Part shown: positions 26,334 through 33,674 of the stretch, piece by piece
Layout of the letters: every line of letters starts with the position of its first letter
Numbering within the stretch: the stretch's first letter is position 1
From: Verrucomicrobiota bacterium
GTDB taxonomy: Bacteria > Verrucomicrobiota > Verrucomicrobiia > Limisphaerales > J093
Direction of reading: 5' to 3'
Length of the DNA stretch: 33,674 bases
Assembly (NCBI GenBank): GCA_016871715.1
Contig: VHCO01000058.1
Coordinates: 1-33,674 of the forward strand
Translations under genes and position numbers: made by a program
Notes under the pieces: model-generated
The model's input: only the letters and a program-made list of their open reading frames with translations
Told to the model about the DNA's origin: nothing
Database searches by the model: none

Positions 26334-29051
26334 ATGCAAGCACAGGAAAAACCGGCGCCGGGAGCCAGGCGCAGCCCGTGGCTGTGGTTGATCGGCGTGG
26401 TGGCGCTGACGCTGTACGTGACCACGCTCAATCGATGGGTCCGCCTCGAGAGCCTGCCCGTGGTGGCCAAGGTTACCGGCTGGGACTGGACCCCGACCCT
26501 GTTTGCGCCGCTGCATTACTTACTCACCTTCCCCTTTCGAGCGTTGCCCGCCGCGGTGCAACCGGTGGCGCTGAATCTGCTCGCGGCAGTGTTGGCGGCC
26601 CTGACGTTGGTGTTGCTCGCGCGCTCGATCGCGTTGCTGCCCTTCGACCGCACCCTCGAGACACGCCAGCGCGAGCGGGGGCCGCACGGGCGCCTCAGCA
26701 TACCCGCGGCCTGGCTGCCGCCCGTGCTGGCGGTCGTCCTCTGCGGTCTGCAACTGACCTTCTGGGAACACGCCACCGCGGCCACGGGCGAAATGCTGGA
26801 CCTCGTGCTGTTTGCGTACGTGGTGCGCGGTCTGCTCGAGTATCGCGTCGACCCGCGGGAAAGTTGGCTCACCCGTTGCGCCCTGGTCTATGGGCTGGCC
26901 ATCACCAACAATTACGCCATGATCGCCTTCTTCCCGGCGTTCCTTATCGCGCTGGTTTGGATCCGCGGAGCGGCGTTCTTCCGGCTGCCGTTTCTGGGGC
27001 GCATGGCGCTGTGGGGTGCGGCAGGCCTGGCGCTGTACCTGCTCTTGCCGCTGGTGGCAGTGGCGACGGGGGAAACGACCCAGGGCTTCTGGAAGACGCT
27101 GCGGATGTTGTTGGGGAACCAGCGCTTGGCGCTCGCAAGCGTGCCGCCATACATCGTGTTGTTGCTCTCGTTCACGTCGCTGCTGCCGGTGTTCCTGGCT
27201 GGCATCCGGTGGCCCTCGAGCCTGGGTGACACCAGTGCCGCCGGAGCCGCCCTGACCACGTGGATCACGCGGGCGCTGCACGTCGTGCTGCTGGCAGGTT
27301 GCGCCAGCGTGTTCTTCGATCCGCGCTGGAGCCCGCGGGAGTTGGGCCTGGGACTGGCGCTGTTGCCCTTTTACTACCTGGCGGCAATCGGGGTGGGCTA
27401 CTACAGCGGCTATCTCCTGCTGCTCGGCCGCGCCCCGGTCAACCGGTTCGCCTCACGCAACCCGGGAACTGCCCGGCCCACCGGCAACGCCCTCGCCGCT
27501 GTGGCCTCGGTGGCCACCCTGGTCGCTGCCGGCTTCCTGGCGGCACAGAACCTGCCCGCGGTGCGCCAGAAGGATGGCCGGGGCCTGGCACAGTTGGCCG
27601 AGCGTGTTGCCGCAAGCCTGCCTACCGACGGCGGTTACGTGGTGAGCGACAGCGACTTGGACTTGTTGCTGGCGGAAGCGGGTCTGCACCGGCGCACAGG
27701 CAGCCACCCGCATGTGCTCGTCACCTCTCGCCTGCTGCAGTTCCGCCTCTACCACGAGCAACTCGCGCGGCATTACCCGGGTCGGTGGCCGCTGCTGCCC
27801 AACGCCGAACTCCTGCCCGAACCGATCGATACGGCGGTGCTCGCGCAACACATGGCCGAGTTGGCTCGTTCGAACCGCCTCTACTACCTGCACCCGAGCA
27901 TGGGCTTCTTCTTCGAACAACTGCAACTGACGCCCCACGGACTCGCCTACGAACTGCGCTTGCGCCCCACCGACTCCTTCCAAAACCTCGAGCTCGACCC
28001 GACCGACTTGGAGTGGAACCGCCGGTTCTGGAAGGACGTCGAGCCCTTGCTCGCCAAGGTCGAGCCAGCCGATCCAGACGCTCCGCCGGACGCACAGTTC
28101 ATCGCCCGCCACTACTCGCGCGCGCTCAATTACTGGGCGGTGACGCTGCAGCGGCATGCTTCGCCCAAGGAAGCGACACCTTGGCTCGAGCATGCCGTGC
28201 GGCTGAACCCGGACAACTTCGCCGCGCGGGAGAACCTCAAGTTCAACGCGCAGTTGCTGGCTGGGACCGTGGCCGAGACCGATCTCAAGTCGGCTGTCGA
28301 AGTTAAGCAGGAGCGACGGAGTTGGGACGAGCTGGTGCTGCAGGATGGCCCCTTCGACACGCCCTACTGGTCGTTCAGGCTGGGGCAGATCTACTCCCAG
28401 GGCCAGTTGTTCCGCCAAGCCCTGACCGAGTTCCAACGCGCCTGCGAGCTCTTGCCCAACAACGCCGAAGCCCAAATGTGGCGACAAAACATGGAGGCCA
28501 TGACCCGCATGGCGCGCGGGGAGGTGGCGGCCGCCGAAGCGCAAGTGCTTGCATTGAGACAACAATATCCTCGGGAAGACGCGGTCGGGGAGGCGCTCAC
28601 GCAAATCTACCTGACCACAGGGCGCATGACCAACGCCCTGGCCTCGGTGCACCAACAACTCGCGCTCAACCCCAGCAACCGCGTCGCGCTGCTCAACCAG
28701 GCCTTCATCAACATCAACCTCAAAGACTACGCCGCCGCCATCCCAGCGCTGGACACCCTCCTCGCCCTGGTCCCTGACAGCAGTCCCGCCCTGATGAACC
28801 GCGCCATTGCACACCTCCAACTCAATCAGTTGGACCAAGCCCAGCGCGACTACGAAGCCTTGCGCCGGTTGATGCCGCGTTATCACGCGGTGTATTTCGG
28901 CCTGGGCGAAATCGCCTACCGCCGCCAGGACACCGCCGCCGCCCTCGAACACTACGAGCTCTACCTCGAACACGGTCGACCCGGCACAGAGGAGTACCGC
29001 TCCGTCGAGCAGCGCGTCCAGCAACTCCGTGGCGGAGACCAGCGCCGCTAG
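26334..29051 (+). CDS. DUF2723/PMT-like multispanning membrane protein with C-terminal TPRs
   Basis: A 905-residue integral membrane protein. The ATG at 26334 is the sensible start: the frame upstream runs antisense through the sulfatase. It has about ten hydrophobic segments in the first 430 residues, beginning SPWLWLIGVVALTLYVTTLN and including WDWTPTLFAPLHYLLTFP and TFWEHATAATGEMLDLVLF, the pattern of the DUF2723 family related to protein mannosyltransferases (GT-C fold). A periplasmic region follows. Residues about 675-900 form TPR repeats (FRQALTEFQRACELLPNNA, TNALASVHQQLALNPSNR, QLDQAQRDYEALRRLMP). By analogy it may transfer sugars from a lipid carrier to proteins or glycans. The GT4 gene follows 23 bases later. 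Confidence 0.85.
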   Translation: MQAQEKPAPGARRSPWLWLIGVVALTLYVTTLNRWVRLESLPVVAKVTGWDWTPTLFAPLHYLLTFPFRALPAAVQPVALNLLAAVLAALTLVLLARSIALLPFDRTLETRQRERGPHGRLSIPAAWLPPVLAVVLCGLQLTFWEHATAATGEMLDLVLFAYVVRGLLEYRVDPRESWLTRCALVYGLAITNNYAMIAFFPAFLIALVWIRGAAFFRLPFLGRMALWGAAGLALYLLLPLVAVATGETTQGFWKTLRMLLGNQRLALASVPPYIVLLLSFTSLLPVFLAGIRWPSSLGDTSAAGAALTTWITRALHVVLLAGCASVFFDPRWSPRELGLGLALLPFYYLAAIGVGYYSGYLLLLGRAPVNRFASRNPGTARPTGNALAAVASVATLVAAGFLAAQNLPAVRQKDGRGLAQLAERVAASLPTDGGYVVSDSDLDLLLAEAGLHRRTGSHPHVLVTSRLLQFRLYHEQLARHYPGRWPLLPNAELLPEPIDTAVLAQHMAELARSNRLYYLHPSMGFFFEQLQLTPHGLAYELRLRPTDSFQNLELDPTDLEWNRRFWKDVEPLLAKVEPADPDAPPDAQFIARHYSRALNYWAVTLQRHASPKEATPWLEHAVRLNPDNFAARENLKFNAQLLAGTVAETDLKSAVEVKQERRSWDELVLQDGPFDTPYWSFRLGQIYSQGQLFRQALTEFQRACELLPNNAEAQMWRQNMEAMTRMARGEVAAAEAQVLALRQQYPREDAVGEALTQIYLTTGRMTNALASVHQQLALNPSNRVALLNQAFININLKDYAAAIPALDTLLALVPDSSPALMNRAIAHLQLNQLDQAQRDYEALRRLMPRYHAVYFGLGEIAYRRQDTAAALEHYELYLEHGRPGTEEYRSVEQRVQQLRGGDQRR

Positions 29052-29074
29052 CCGAGCAAGGCGGGTGAGGAGCC

Positions 29075-30250
29075 ATGCGCCTCACGCACATCATCACCCG
29101 CCTGATCGTCGGTGGGGCGCAAGAAAACACCCTCGCCACCGTGTTGGGCCTACGGACACGCGACGACGTCGAGGTGTCCTTGCTTGCCGGACCCACAACC
29201 GGCCCGGAAGGATCGCTCGAGGCCCAGGCCGCCGCCGCGCCAGGGCTCCTGACCATCGTGCCCTCGCTCGTGCGCCCAGTTCATCCGTGGCGCGACGCTC
29301 GAGCCTTGCTCGAGTTGACCCGGCAGTTGCGCCAGTGGCGGCCCGATCTCGTCCACACGCATAGCGGCAAGGCCGGGGTGTTGGGCCGCTGGGCAGCCCA
29401 CCGCGCCGGCGTGCGGGCGATCGTCCACACCATCCACGGCCCTTCGTTCGGCCCTTGGCAAAGTCGGCTCGGCAACCTGATCTTCCGCACAGCCGAGGCC
29501 CGAGCCGCTCGTTGGACGAGCCACTTCGTGAGCGTGGCCGACGCGATGACTCGCCAGTACCTGGCCGCGGGCATTGGCCGCCCCGAACAGTATACGCGCG
29601 TCCTGAGCGGGTTCGACACCCAACCCTACCTCGCCGCCAAGAGCGACTTGGCCCTGCGCCAGCGGTTGGGGTTGGGCCCCGAGCACGTCGTCATCGGGAA
29701 ACTGGCGCGCCTGTTCCGCCTCAAAGGGCACGACGATCTGTTGGCCGTTGCGCCCGAGTTGGTCCGGCGCCATCCCCACGCGCGGTTCCTCTGGGTCGGG
29801 GACGGTCCGTGTCGAGCGCGGTTCGTCAAGCGGGTGCGGCGCCTGGGGTTGGCGAACTTTGTGGTCTTGGCGGGACTGGTGCCACCTCAAGAGATCCCGC
29901 GGTACGTCGGAATCATGGACCTGGTGGTGCACCTGTCGCGACGAGAAGGACTCCCCCGTGCTCTGCCCCAAGCCCTCGCCGCCGCCCGACCGGTCGTGGC
30001 GTGGGACTGCGATGGGGCTGGCGAGGTCTGCCTCGACAACGAAACGGGCTTCCTGCTTCGACCCGGAGACTGGGCCGGGCTACGGGAGCGGTTGAGTCGG
30101 CTGGTGGAACAGCCCGAGTTGCGGGCGCGCTTGGGCAGGCGCGGGCAAGCCCTAGTGCGCGAGAGCTTCTCCGTCGACCGGATGGTCGCCACGCTGTACG
30201 CACTGTACCGGGACCTGCTCGAGCGCACACCACCGCAACCCGGACCATGA
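29075..30250 (+). CDS. GT4-family glycosyltransferase
   Basis: A 391-residue cytoplasmic GT-B fold enzyme that transfers a nucleotide-activated sugar to an acceptor. The start is backed by AGGAG shortly upstream (29068-29072) in a GGTGAGGAG stretch. The N-terminal loop VGGAQENTLAT and VHTHSGKAGVLGRWAA are typical of GT4. The nucleotide-sugar site is RREGLPRALPQALAA, then PVVAWDCDGAGEV. The EX7E motif has Gln in place of the second Glu, a variation I know from close PVC relatives. Middle gene of a three-gene operon with the DUF2723 protein and the WecA-type transferase, overlapping the latter by four bases. The sugar and acceptor are unknown; it probably adds an early sugar to a lipid-linked glycan. 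Confidence 0.93.
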   Translation: MRLTHIITRLIVGGAQENTLATVLGLRTRDDVEVSLLAGPTTGPEGSLEAQAAAAPGLLTIVPSLVRPVHPWRDARALLELTRQLRQWRPDLVHTHSGKAGVLGRWAAHRAGVRAIVHTIHGPSFGPWQSRLGNLIFRTAEARAARWTSHFVSVADAMTRQYLAAGIGRPEQYTRVLSGFDTQPYLAAKSDLALRQRLGLGPEHVVIGKLARLFRLKGHDDLLAVAPELVRRHPHARFLWVGDGPCRARFVKRVRRLGLANFVVLAGLVPPQEIPRYVGIMDLVVHLSRREGLPRALPQALAAARPVVAWDCDGAGEVCLDNETGFLLRPGDWAGLRERLSRLVEQPELRARLGRRGQALVRESFSVDRMVATLYALYRDLLERTPPQPGP

Positions 30251-31221
30251 GCTTTCCGTTTAATGCCTACGGGTTGGCATTCGGGAGCGCATTCCTGACC
30301 GCGTGGCTTTCCCTGCCGCTGTGGCGTGCCTGGTGTCGGCGGGTCGGCCTGGTGGACCATCCCGGTGACCGGAAGATCCACCGAAGCGCCACGCCCTTAG
30401 CCGGGGGCCTGGCGTTGGCGACGGCCCTGGTGGTGCCGGTGTTGGCCGGCGTACTGGCGTTGGAGCTGCGGTGGCTGGGGAGCGCAACCGTTCAGCCCCT
30501 GGCCTATGGCCTGGGGCAGCGTTGGGTCCAGTTGGCGGGGCTGTTGGTGGGCGCGCTCGGCATGCTCGCCCTAGGTCTCCTCGACGACCGCTACGAGCTA
30601 CGGGCCAGCGCCAAGTTCGCCGGGCAAGTCCTGGTGGCGTTGGTCGTCGCGGCGTGTGGGGTGCGCATCACCCTCTTCATCCCTAGTCTCCTGGCCAGTT
30701 TCCTCCTCACCATGCTCTGGATCCTGGTCGTAACCAACGCCGTGAACCTCATGGACAACATGAACGGTCTCTGCGGCGGACTCGGCGCCATTGGCGCCTT
30801 CTGGTTCGGACTCAAGGCCGCCGCAGCCGGCCAGTATCTCGTCGCCCTCCTCGCATTCCTGGTCACAGGCGCGCTCTGCGGTTTCCTACCCCACAACTTC
30901 CCGCAAGCCAGCGTCTTCCTCGGCGACTCCGGGAGCCACCTGGTCGGGTACACCCTCGCCGTCCTGGCCATCTTGCCCCATTTCTACTCGGCGCAGAACC
31001 CGACCGCCTTGGCCGTGCTGAATCCCTTGCTCATCCTGGCTGTGCCGCTCGTGGACATGGCCTGGGTGGTGCTGCTGCGGTGGCGATTGCGCAAGCCGTT
31101 CTGGGTCGGCGACACTAACCACCTCTCGCACCGCCTGGTGCGCGCGGGGGCCAGTCCGACGCAGGCGGTGTTGTGGATCTGGCTGCTCGCTGCCCTCGCT
31201 GGGGCGGCGAGCTTCCTATGA
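30247..31221 (+). CDS. WecA/MraY-family undecaprenyl-phosphate sugar-1-phosphate transferase
   Basis: A 324-residue polytopic membrane enzyme that starts a lipid-linked glycan by moving a sugar-1-phosphate (commonly GlcNAc) from a UDP-sugar to undecaprenyl phosphate. The family motifs are all present: GLVDHPGDRKIHRSATPLAG, LDDRYELRASAKF, NAVNLMDNMNGLCGG with catalytic Asp residues, FLGDSGSHLVGY, and a terminal TNHLSHRLVRAG that places it nearer WecA/TagO than MraY. The ATG at 30247 overlaps the stop of the GT4 gene (ATGA), so translation is likely coupled. The frame is open far upstream but in the GT4 gene's shadow. No Wzx/Wzy or ligase is seen here. Confidence 0.92.
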   Translation: MSFPFNAYGLAFGSAFLTAWLSLPLWRAWCRRVGLVDHPGDRKIHRSATPLAGGLALATALVVPVLAGVLALELRWLGSATVQPLAYGLGQRWVQLAGLLVGALGMLALGLLDDRYELRASAKFAGQVLVALVVAACGVRITLFIPSLLASFLLTMLWILVVTNAVNLMDNMNGLCGGLGAIGAFWFGLKAAAAGQYLVALLAFLVTGALCGFLPHNFPQASVFLGDSGSHLVGYTLAVLAILPHFYSAQNPTALAVLNPLLILAVPLVDMAWVVLLRWRLRKPFWVGDTNHLSHRLVRAGASPTQAVLWIWLLAALAGAASFL

Positions 31222-31587
31222 CCCAGGCTCCGCCCGCGGCTTACCCGCGACTCCAGCCTCCAGGGCGTCCACCTTCGCAGCGAGAATAAAATCGCTCTCC
31301 GTGAGCCCGCCGCTGCTGTGGGTCCAAAGCGTTAGGCGCACCAGGCCCCAGGCCAGGAACACGTCCGGATGATGCCCCTCCTGCTCGGCAAGTTCGCCGA
31401 CCTGATTCGTGAAAGCGAGCGCCTGGCGAAAGTCGGGAAACGAGAACTCCCGCTCGAGCTTCTGGTCGGCAACGACCCGCCAGCCCTCGCGCAATTGGCG
31501 GCGATACCGCTCCAGAACCTCTCCCCTCAAGGGCGCGGCACCCGTCTCACAGGGCTCACAACGTCGGGCGGCCAAATCGGTGGGCAT
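31216..31587 (-). CDS. Pterin-4a-carbinolamine dehydratase (PCD/DCoH)
   Basis: A 123-residue cytoplasmic enzyme that dehydrates 4a-hydroxytetrahydrobiopterin, recycling the pterin cofactor after aromatic amino acid hydroxylation. The start at 31587 (MPTDLAARRCEPC) fits the family's usual N-terminal Cys-rich or acidic opening; the frame extends to 31635. The family motif is EGHHPDVFLAW, followed by LTLWTHSSGGLTESD and AAKVDAL, with the active-site histidines in GHHPD and WTH. No phenylalanine hydroxylase is in view, so the partner must lie elsewhere or the protein has another role. Its stop overlaps the stop of the convergent WecA-like gene by six bases. The next gene upstream on this strand ends 53 bases before the start. 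Confidence 0.92.
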   Translation of the reverse strand: MPTDLAARRCEPCETGAAPLRGEVLERYRRQLREGWRVVADQKLEREFSFPDFRQALAFTNQVGELAEQEGHHPDVFLAWGLVRLTLWTHSSGGLTESDFILAAKVDALEAGVAGKPRAEPGS

Positions 31588-31639
31588 GGGCTGGCCGGAT
31601 CGGCCCAAGCGTCCCCGCTCGGAGCTCGGTTTCACGCGC

Positions 31640-32986
31640 TTAACCGTTCAGCGTCCAACCCGGCCGATACGTCCGCCGCAGCAACTCGTTCGCCTCGGGA
31701 CTGTCGGTCACCCGGCCGGCGGCGCCGTCGTACCGGATCTTCCGGCCCACCCGGTACGCCACCAAACCGAGCATCATCATCTCGATCATCGTGCCGCCGT
31801 AGTCGAAGTCGCACGAGGTCCGCAGGCTTCCCTTGCACGCATCGATCCACTCCTGCTGAAATCCGCCCAACGGCGGGATCAGCGTGTCTTTCGTCCGCCC
31901 CTTGTAGTAGGTCAGGTCCGCACCCTTGCCCGCGGGGATCAGCAGGCGCGAATCGAAATCGGCCACCAGATACCCTTTGCTGCCCTCGAAGAGCGCCCCG
32001 TGCCCGATCCTCCGGAGATCCACCCAGGACGACGGCGACTCCGGCATCAGCCCCCCTTGATACCAGGAAACGCGGATGGCCGGCCGCCAACGGTTGGCCG
32101 GATGCTCGAAGTGCGCCTCCAGCGCCACCGGGGTCACCTCGGGATGGAACGGGTCCCCTTTCGCCTCCGCGGAAATCGGCAGCGCCGCGTCGATCGCCTT
32201 CCAGGCCAGATCCATCGTGTGACTGCCCATATCGCCCACCTGGCCCGTGCCGAAATCCCAGTACATGTTCCACTGCAGACAGTTCATGCCCGGGCCACCC
32301 GAGAAATACCCCGCATTATACGGATGAAACGGCGACGGACCGACCCACAAGTCGTAGTGCAAATGGGCCGGCGGCTCGCCCTGCGCTGGCAGATAACCCG
32401 GCCGCGGGAGCTTCCGGTTGCCCCAAGCGCTGACCTGCTCGAGCTCGCCCACCGCGCCGTCCCGAATCAACTCGCTCACCCGGTTGAAGTTCTCGTTCGC
32501 ATGACGCTGCGTCCCCACTTGGGTGGCTAGCTTGTGCTTGTTCTTGAGATAAGTGGCGCGAACCACCCGCGCCTCCTCGACACTGTTGCCTAACGGCTTC
32601 TCGCAGTAGACGTGCAGCCCGCGATTCATCGCCCACGTGGCGATAAACGCGTGCGTGTGATCCGCCGTGCAACAAATCACCGCGTCCAAACCCTTCTGAT
32701 CCAAACACGGCCGCCAGTCCACGTACTGCTTGGCCTGGGGAAACTTCTCAGCCGCCGAGGCCAAATGCCGCTCATCCACGTCGCACAATGCCGCGACGTT
32801 CTCGCCACGGATCGCATCGAAATGCGCCGCGCCCCGACCCCAAGTGCCGATCAGAGCAAGGTTGAGTTTCGCGTTCGGCGATTGACCTGCCCCCGCCCGC
32901 ACAACCCGAGCAGGCGCAATCAGTAAACCGCTCCCTAACGCAGCCGCCTGGCTCAAGAACGCACGACGTGTGACTGGGTGTTTCAT
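31640..32986 (-). CDS. Tat-exported Gfo/Idh/MocA family oxidoreductase
   Basis: A 448-residue predicted NAD(P)-dependent periplasmic sugar dehydrogenase-like protein. The ATG at 32986 gives MKHPVTRRAFLSQAAALGSG, a good Tat signal. The Rossmann motif is NLALIGTWGRGAAH, followed by VAALCDVD. The EKP motif is intact as HVYCEKPLGNSVEEA, unlike the CQKP of the first oxidoreductase in the window. The C-terminal domain has YWDFGTGQVGDMGSHTMD, the probable catalytic histidine region, and SWYQGGLMPESP. The end, RRTYRPGWTL, is the normal family terminus, which supports this gene being complete. The substrate is unknown; in PVC bacteria such genes occur in large families near sulfatases and glycosidases. 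Confidence 0.92.
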   Translation of the reverse strand: MKHPVTRRAFLSQAAALGSGLLIAPARVVRAGAGQSPNAKLNLALIGTWGRGAAHFDAIRGENVAALCDVDERHLASAAEKFPQAKQYVDWRPCLDQKGLDAVICCTADHTHAFIATWAMNRGLHVYCEKPLGNSVEEARVVRATYLKNKHKLATQVGTQRHANENFNRVSELIRDGAVGELEQVSAWGNRKLPRPGYLPAQGEPPAHLHYDLWVGPSPFHPYNAGYFSGGPGMNCLQWNMYWDFGTGQVGDMGSHTMDLAWKAIDAALPISAEAKGDPFHPEVTPVALEAHFEHPANRWRPAIRVSWYQGGLMPESPSSWVDLRRIGHGALFEGSKGYLVADFDSRLLIPAGKGADLTYYKGRTKDTLIPPLGGFQQEWIDACKGSLRTSCDFDYGGTMIEMMMLGLVAYRVGRKIRYDGAAGRVTDSPEANELLRRTYRPGWTLNG

Positions 32987-33164
32987 GCGCCCGCACCCTG
33001 CCATCAAACCGTTCGCAAGGGTAGCACAAACTCCTCGCCCAAATCGGCAGCTTTCCGGCCCCCAACCGACTCAACCCTCGCTCCCATACCCCTACCAGAA
33101 GCTGACACTCATCCCCCCGGCCCTGCTCTCCCTCCATGTACCCCGATAACCACCCAGTTCCCGC

Positions 33165-33611
33165 TCAGGAGATTGCCCCAACCCGCAAGTCCCGCAACGC
33201 AGTCAACCCCGACAACCGCGCTCCCCCACCCTGAATCGATCGTGCTCCACTCCGCCGCTTGCCCCCAAACCGCTCCCGATGCGCCAGCCACACCTCATCC
33301 ACAAAACCCTTCGACCCCAACACCACCCCGTCCGTCATGTGCCGAATCCGCAACCGCAACACCTCCCCCACACTCAGTTCCCCACCCTTCTTCAACACCC
33401 GCTTAATCTGCTCCCGACTCAACGCCACCTTCCCGCTGCTCCCAGACACCCCTCCCCGCACAAACAACCGCCGCCGATACTCCGCCCCCACATCCTTCCA
33501 CTCACGCACCCTTCCCTTCCCCGGTTTCTCGGCACCCCCTGCAGCCTGCGCGCCGGCCAAGAACGGAGCGCGGGCATCTTGCCCGCGGGCCCCTGTCGCT
33601 GCCCCTGCCAC
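33165..33611 (-). pseudogene. C-terminal remnant of a REP-associated tyrosine transposase (RAYT)
   Basis: An open frame of 148 codons from a GTG at 33611. From about residue 28 onward it resembles the C-terminal tail of verrucomicrobial IS200-like RAYT transposases: YRRRLFVRGG, ELSVGEVLRLRIRHMTDG, VVLGSKGFVDEVWLAHRERF, then GGKRRSGARSIQG and ALRDLRV. The N-terminal domain with the HUH motif and catalytic tyrosine is absent. The first 27 codons only read through a REP palindrome and low-complexity DNA, giving GQDARAPF. The remnant cannot transpose. The missing part may lie beyond the window only if the contig edge is faulty, because the bases from 33590 to the end are C-rich filler. Confidence 0.7.
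33569..33587. repeat. REP palindrome
   Basis: GCGGGCA-TCT-TGCCCGC at 33570-33586, extended by one pair to an 8-bp stem with a 3-base loop. Palindromes of this exact kind are abundant in verrucomicrobial and planctomycetal genomes and are the substrates of RAYT enzymes. Here it stands where similarity to the RAYT stops. Confidence 0.75.
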
Positions 33612-33674
33612 TTCCCCTGCTGCCCCCGCCGCTGCCCGCGTCGCCTGGCCCCCCCCCGCCCCCGTCCCCCCCCG
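33612..33674. other. C-rich low-complexity window edge
   Basis: Repeated CCCCTGC/CCGCTGCC units end in long C runs. No gene or site is seen. This looks like the place where an assembly or a sequencing read would fail. Confidence 0.6.

Overview
This is a GC-rich chromosomal segment with no rRNA or tRNA gene that I can see. Its protein families point to the PVC superphylum, most likely Verrucomicrobiota (Limisphaerales/Pedosphaerales-like). The clues are Tat-exported Gfo/Idh/MocA oxidoreductases, a sulfatase, a pseudopilin with the [16 protein letters not shown] signature, secreted FAD oxidoreductases with HEAT-like tails, an N-terminal fragment of a PVC-type SGNH protein, and a REP-associated transposase remnant. 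The lineage is an inference from family content, not from a marker gene. Most genes lack an obvious Shine-Dalgarno, so start choices rest mainly on signal peptides and domain boundaries.

Region 1 (1-10692) is mostly plus-strand and mostly exported proteins: a Tat-type sugar oxidoreductase, an amidase, a sialidase-like BNR protein, a large beta-helix protein ending in a PDZ domain, a broken aldo/keto reductase, a four-heme cytochrome c and a papain-fold (C39-like) protein. A truncated SGNH gene lies antisense between the first two. This region looks like polysaccharide scavenging machinery disturbed by deletions.

Region 2 (10708-14809) has a minus-strand pair (pseudopilin-like protein, then an unknown anchored protein) divergent from a plus-strand pair (MBOAT acyltransferase plus SGNH partner). 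The second pair is the usual layout for O-acylation of an exported glycan. A 583-base gene-free gap follows, with a pyrimidine tract and two copies of a 39-base repeat. A more diverged third copy lies near 4982.

Region 3 (15393-20559) is a divergent pair: a secreted beta-helix protein (minus) and a 1161-residue tandem FAD oxidoreductase (plus).

Region 4 (20623-26099, minus) reads sulfatase, small cupin, glnE. The sulfatase and cupin are tightly linked. glnE is the one clear housekeeping regulator, controlling glutamine synthetase.

Region 5 (26334-31221, plus) is a compact glycan operon: a DUF2723/PMT-like multispanning protein with TPRs, a GT4 glycosyltransferase, and a WecA/MraY-type sugar-phosphate transferase joined by an ATGA overlap. 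It probably starts a lipid-linked surface glycan. Convergent to it are a pterin carbinolamine dehydratase and a second Tat-exported MocA oxidoreductase. The window ends in a REP palindrome beside the C-terminal remnant of its likely transposase, followed by low-complexity C-rich sequence.

Three of roughly twenty genes are clearly broken (SGNH, aldo/keto reductase, RAYT). I did not find a convincing wholly new system. The best leads are the three-copy intergenic element, the MBOAT/SGNH and DUF2723/GT4/WecA glycan modules, the tandem FAD enzyme with a damaged first half, and the leaderless-type promoter at 8047.
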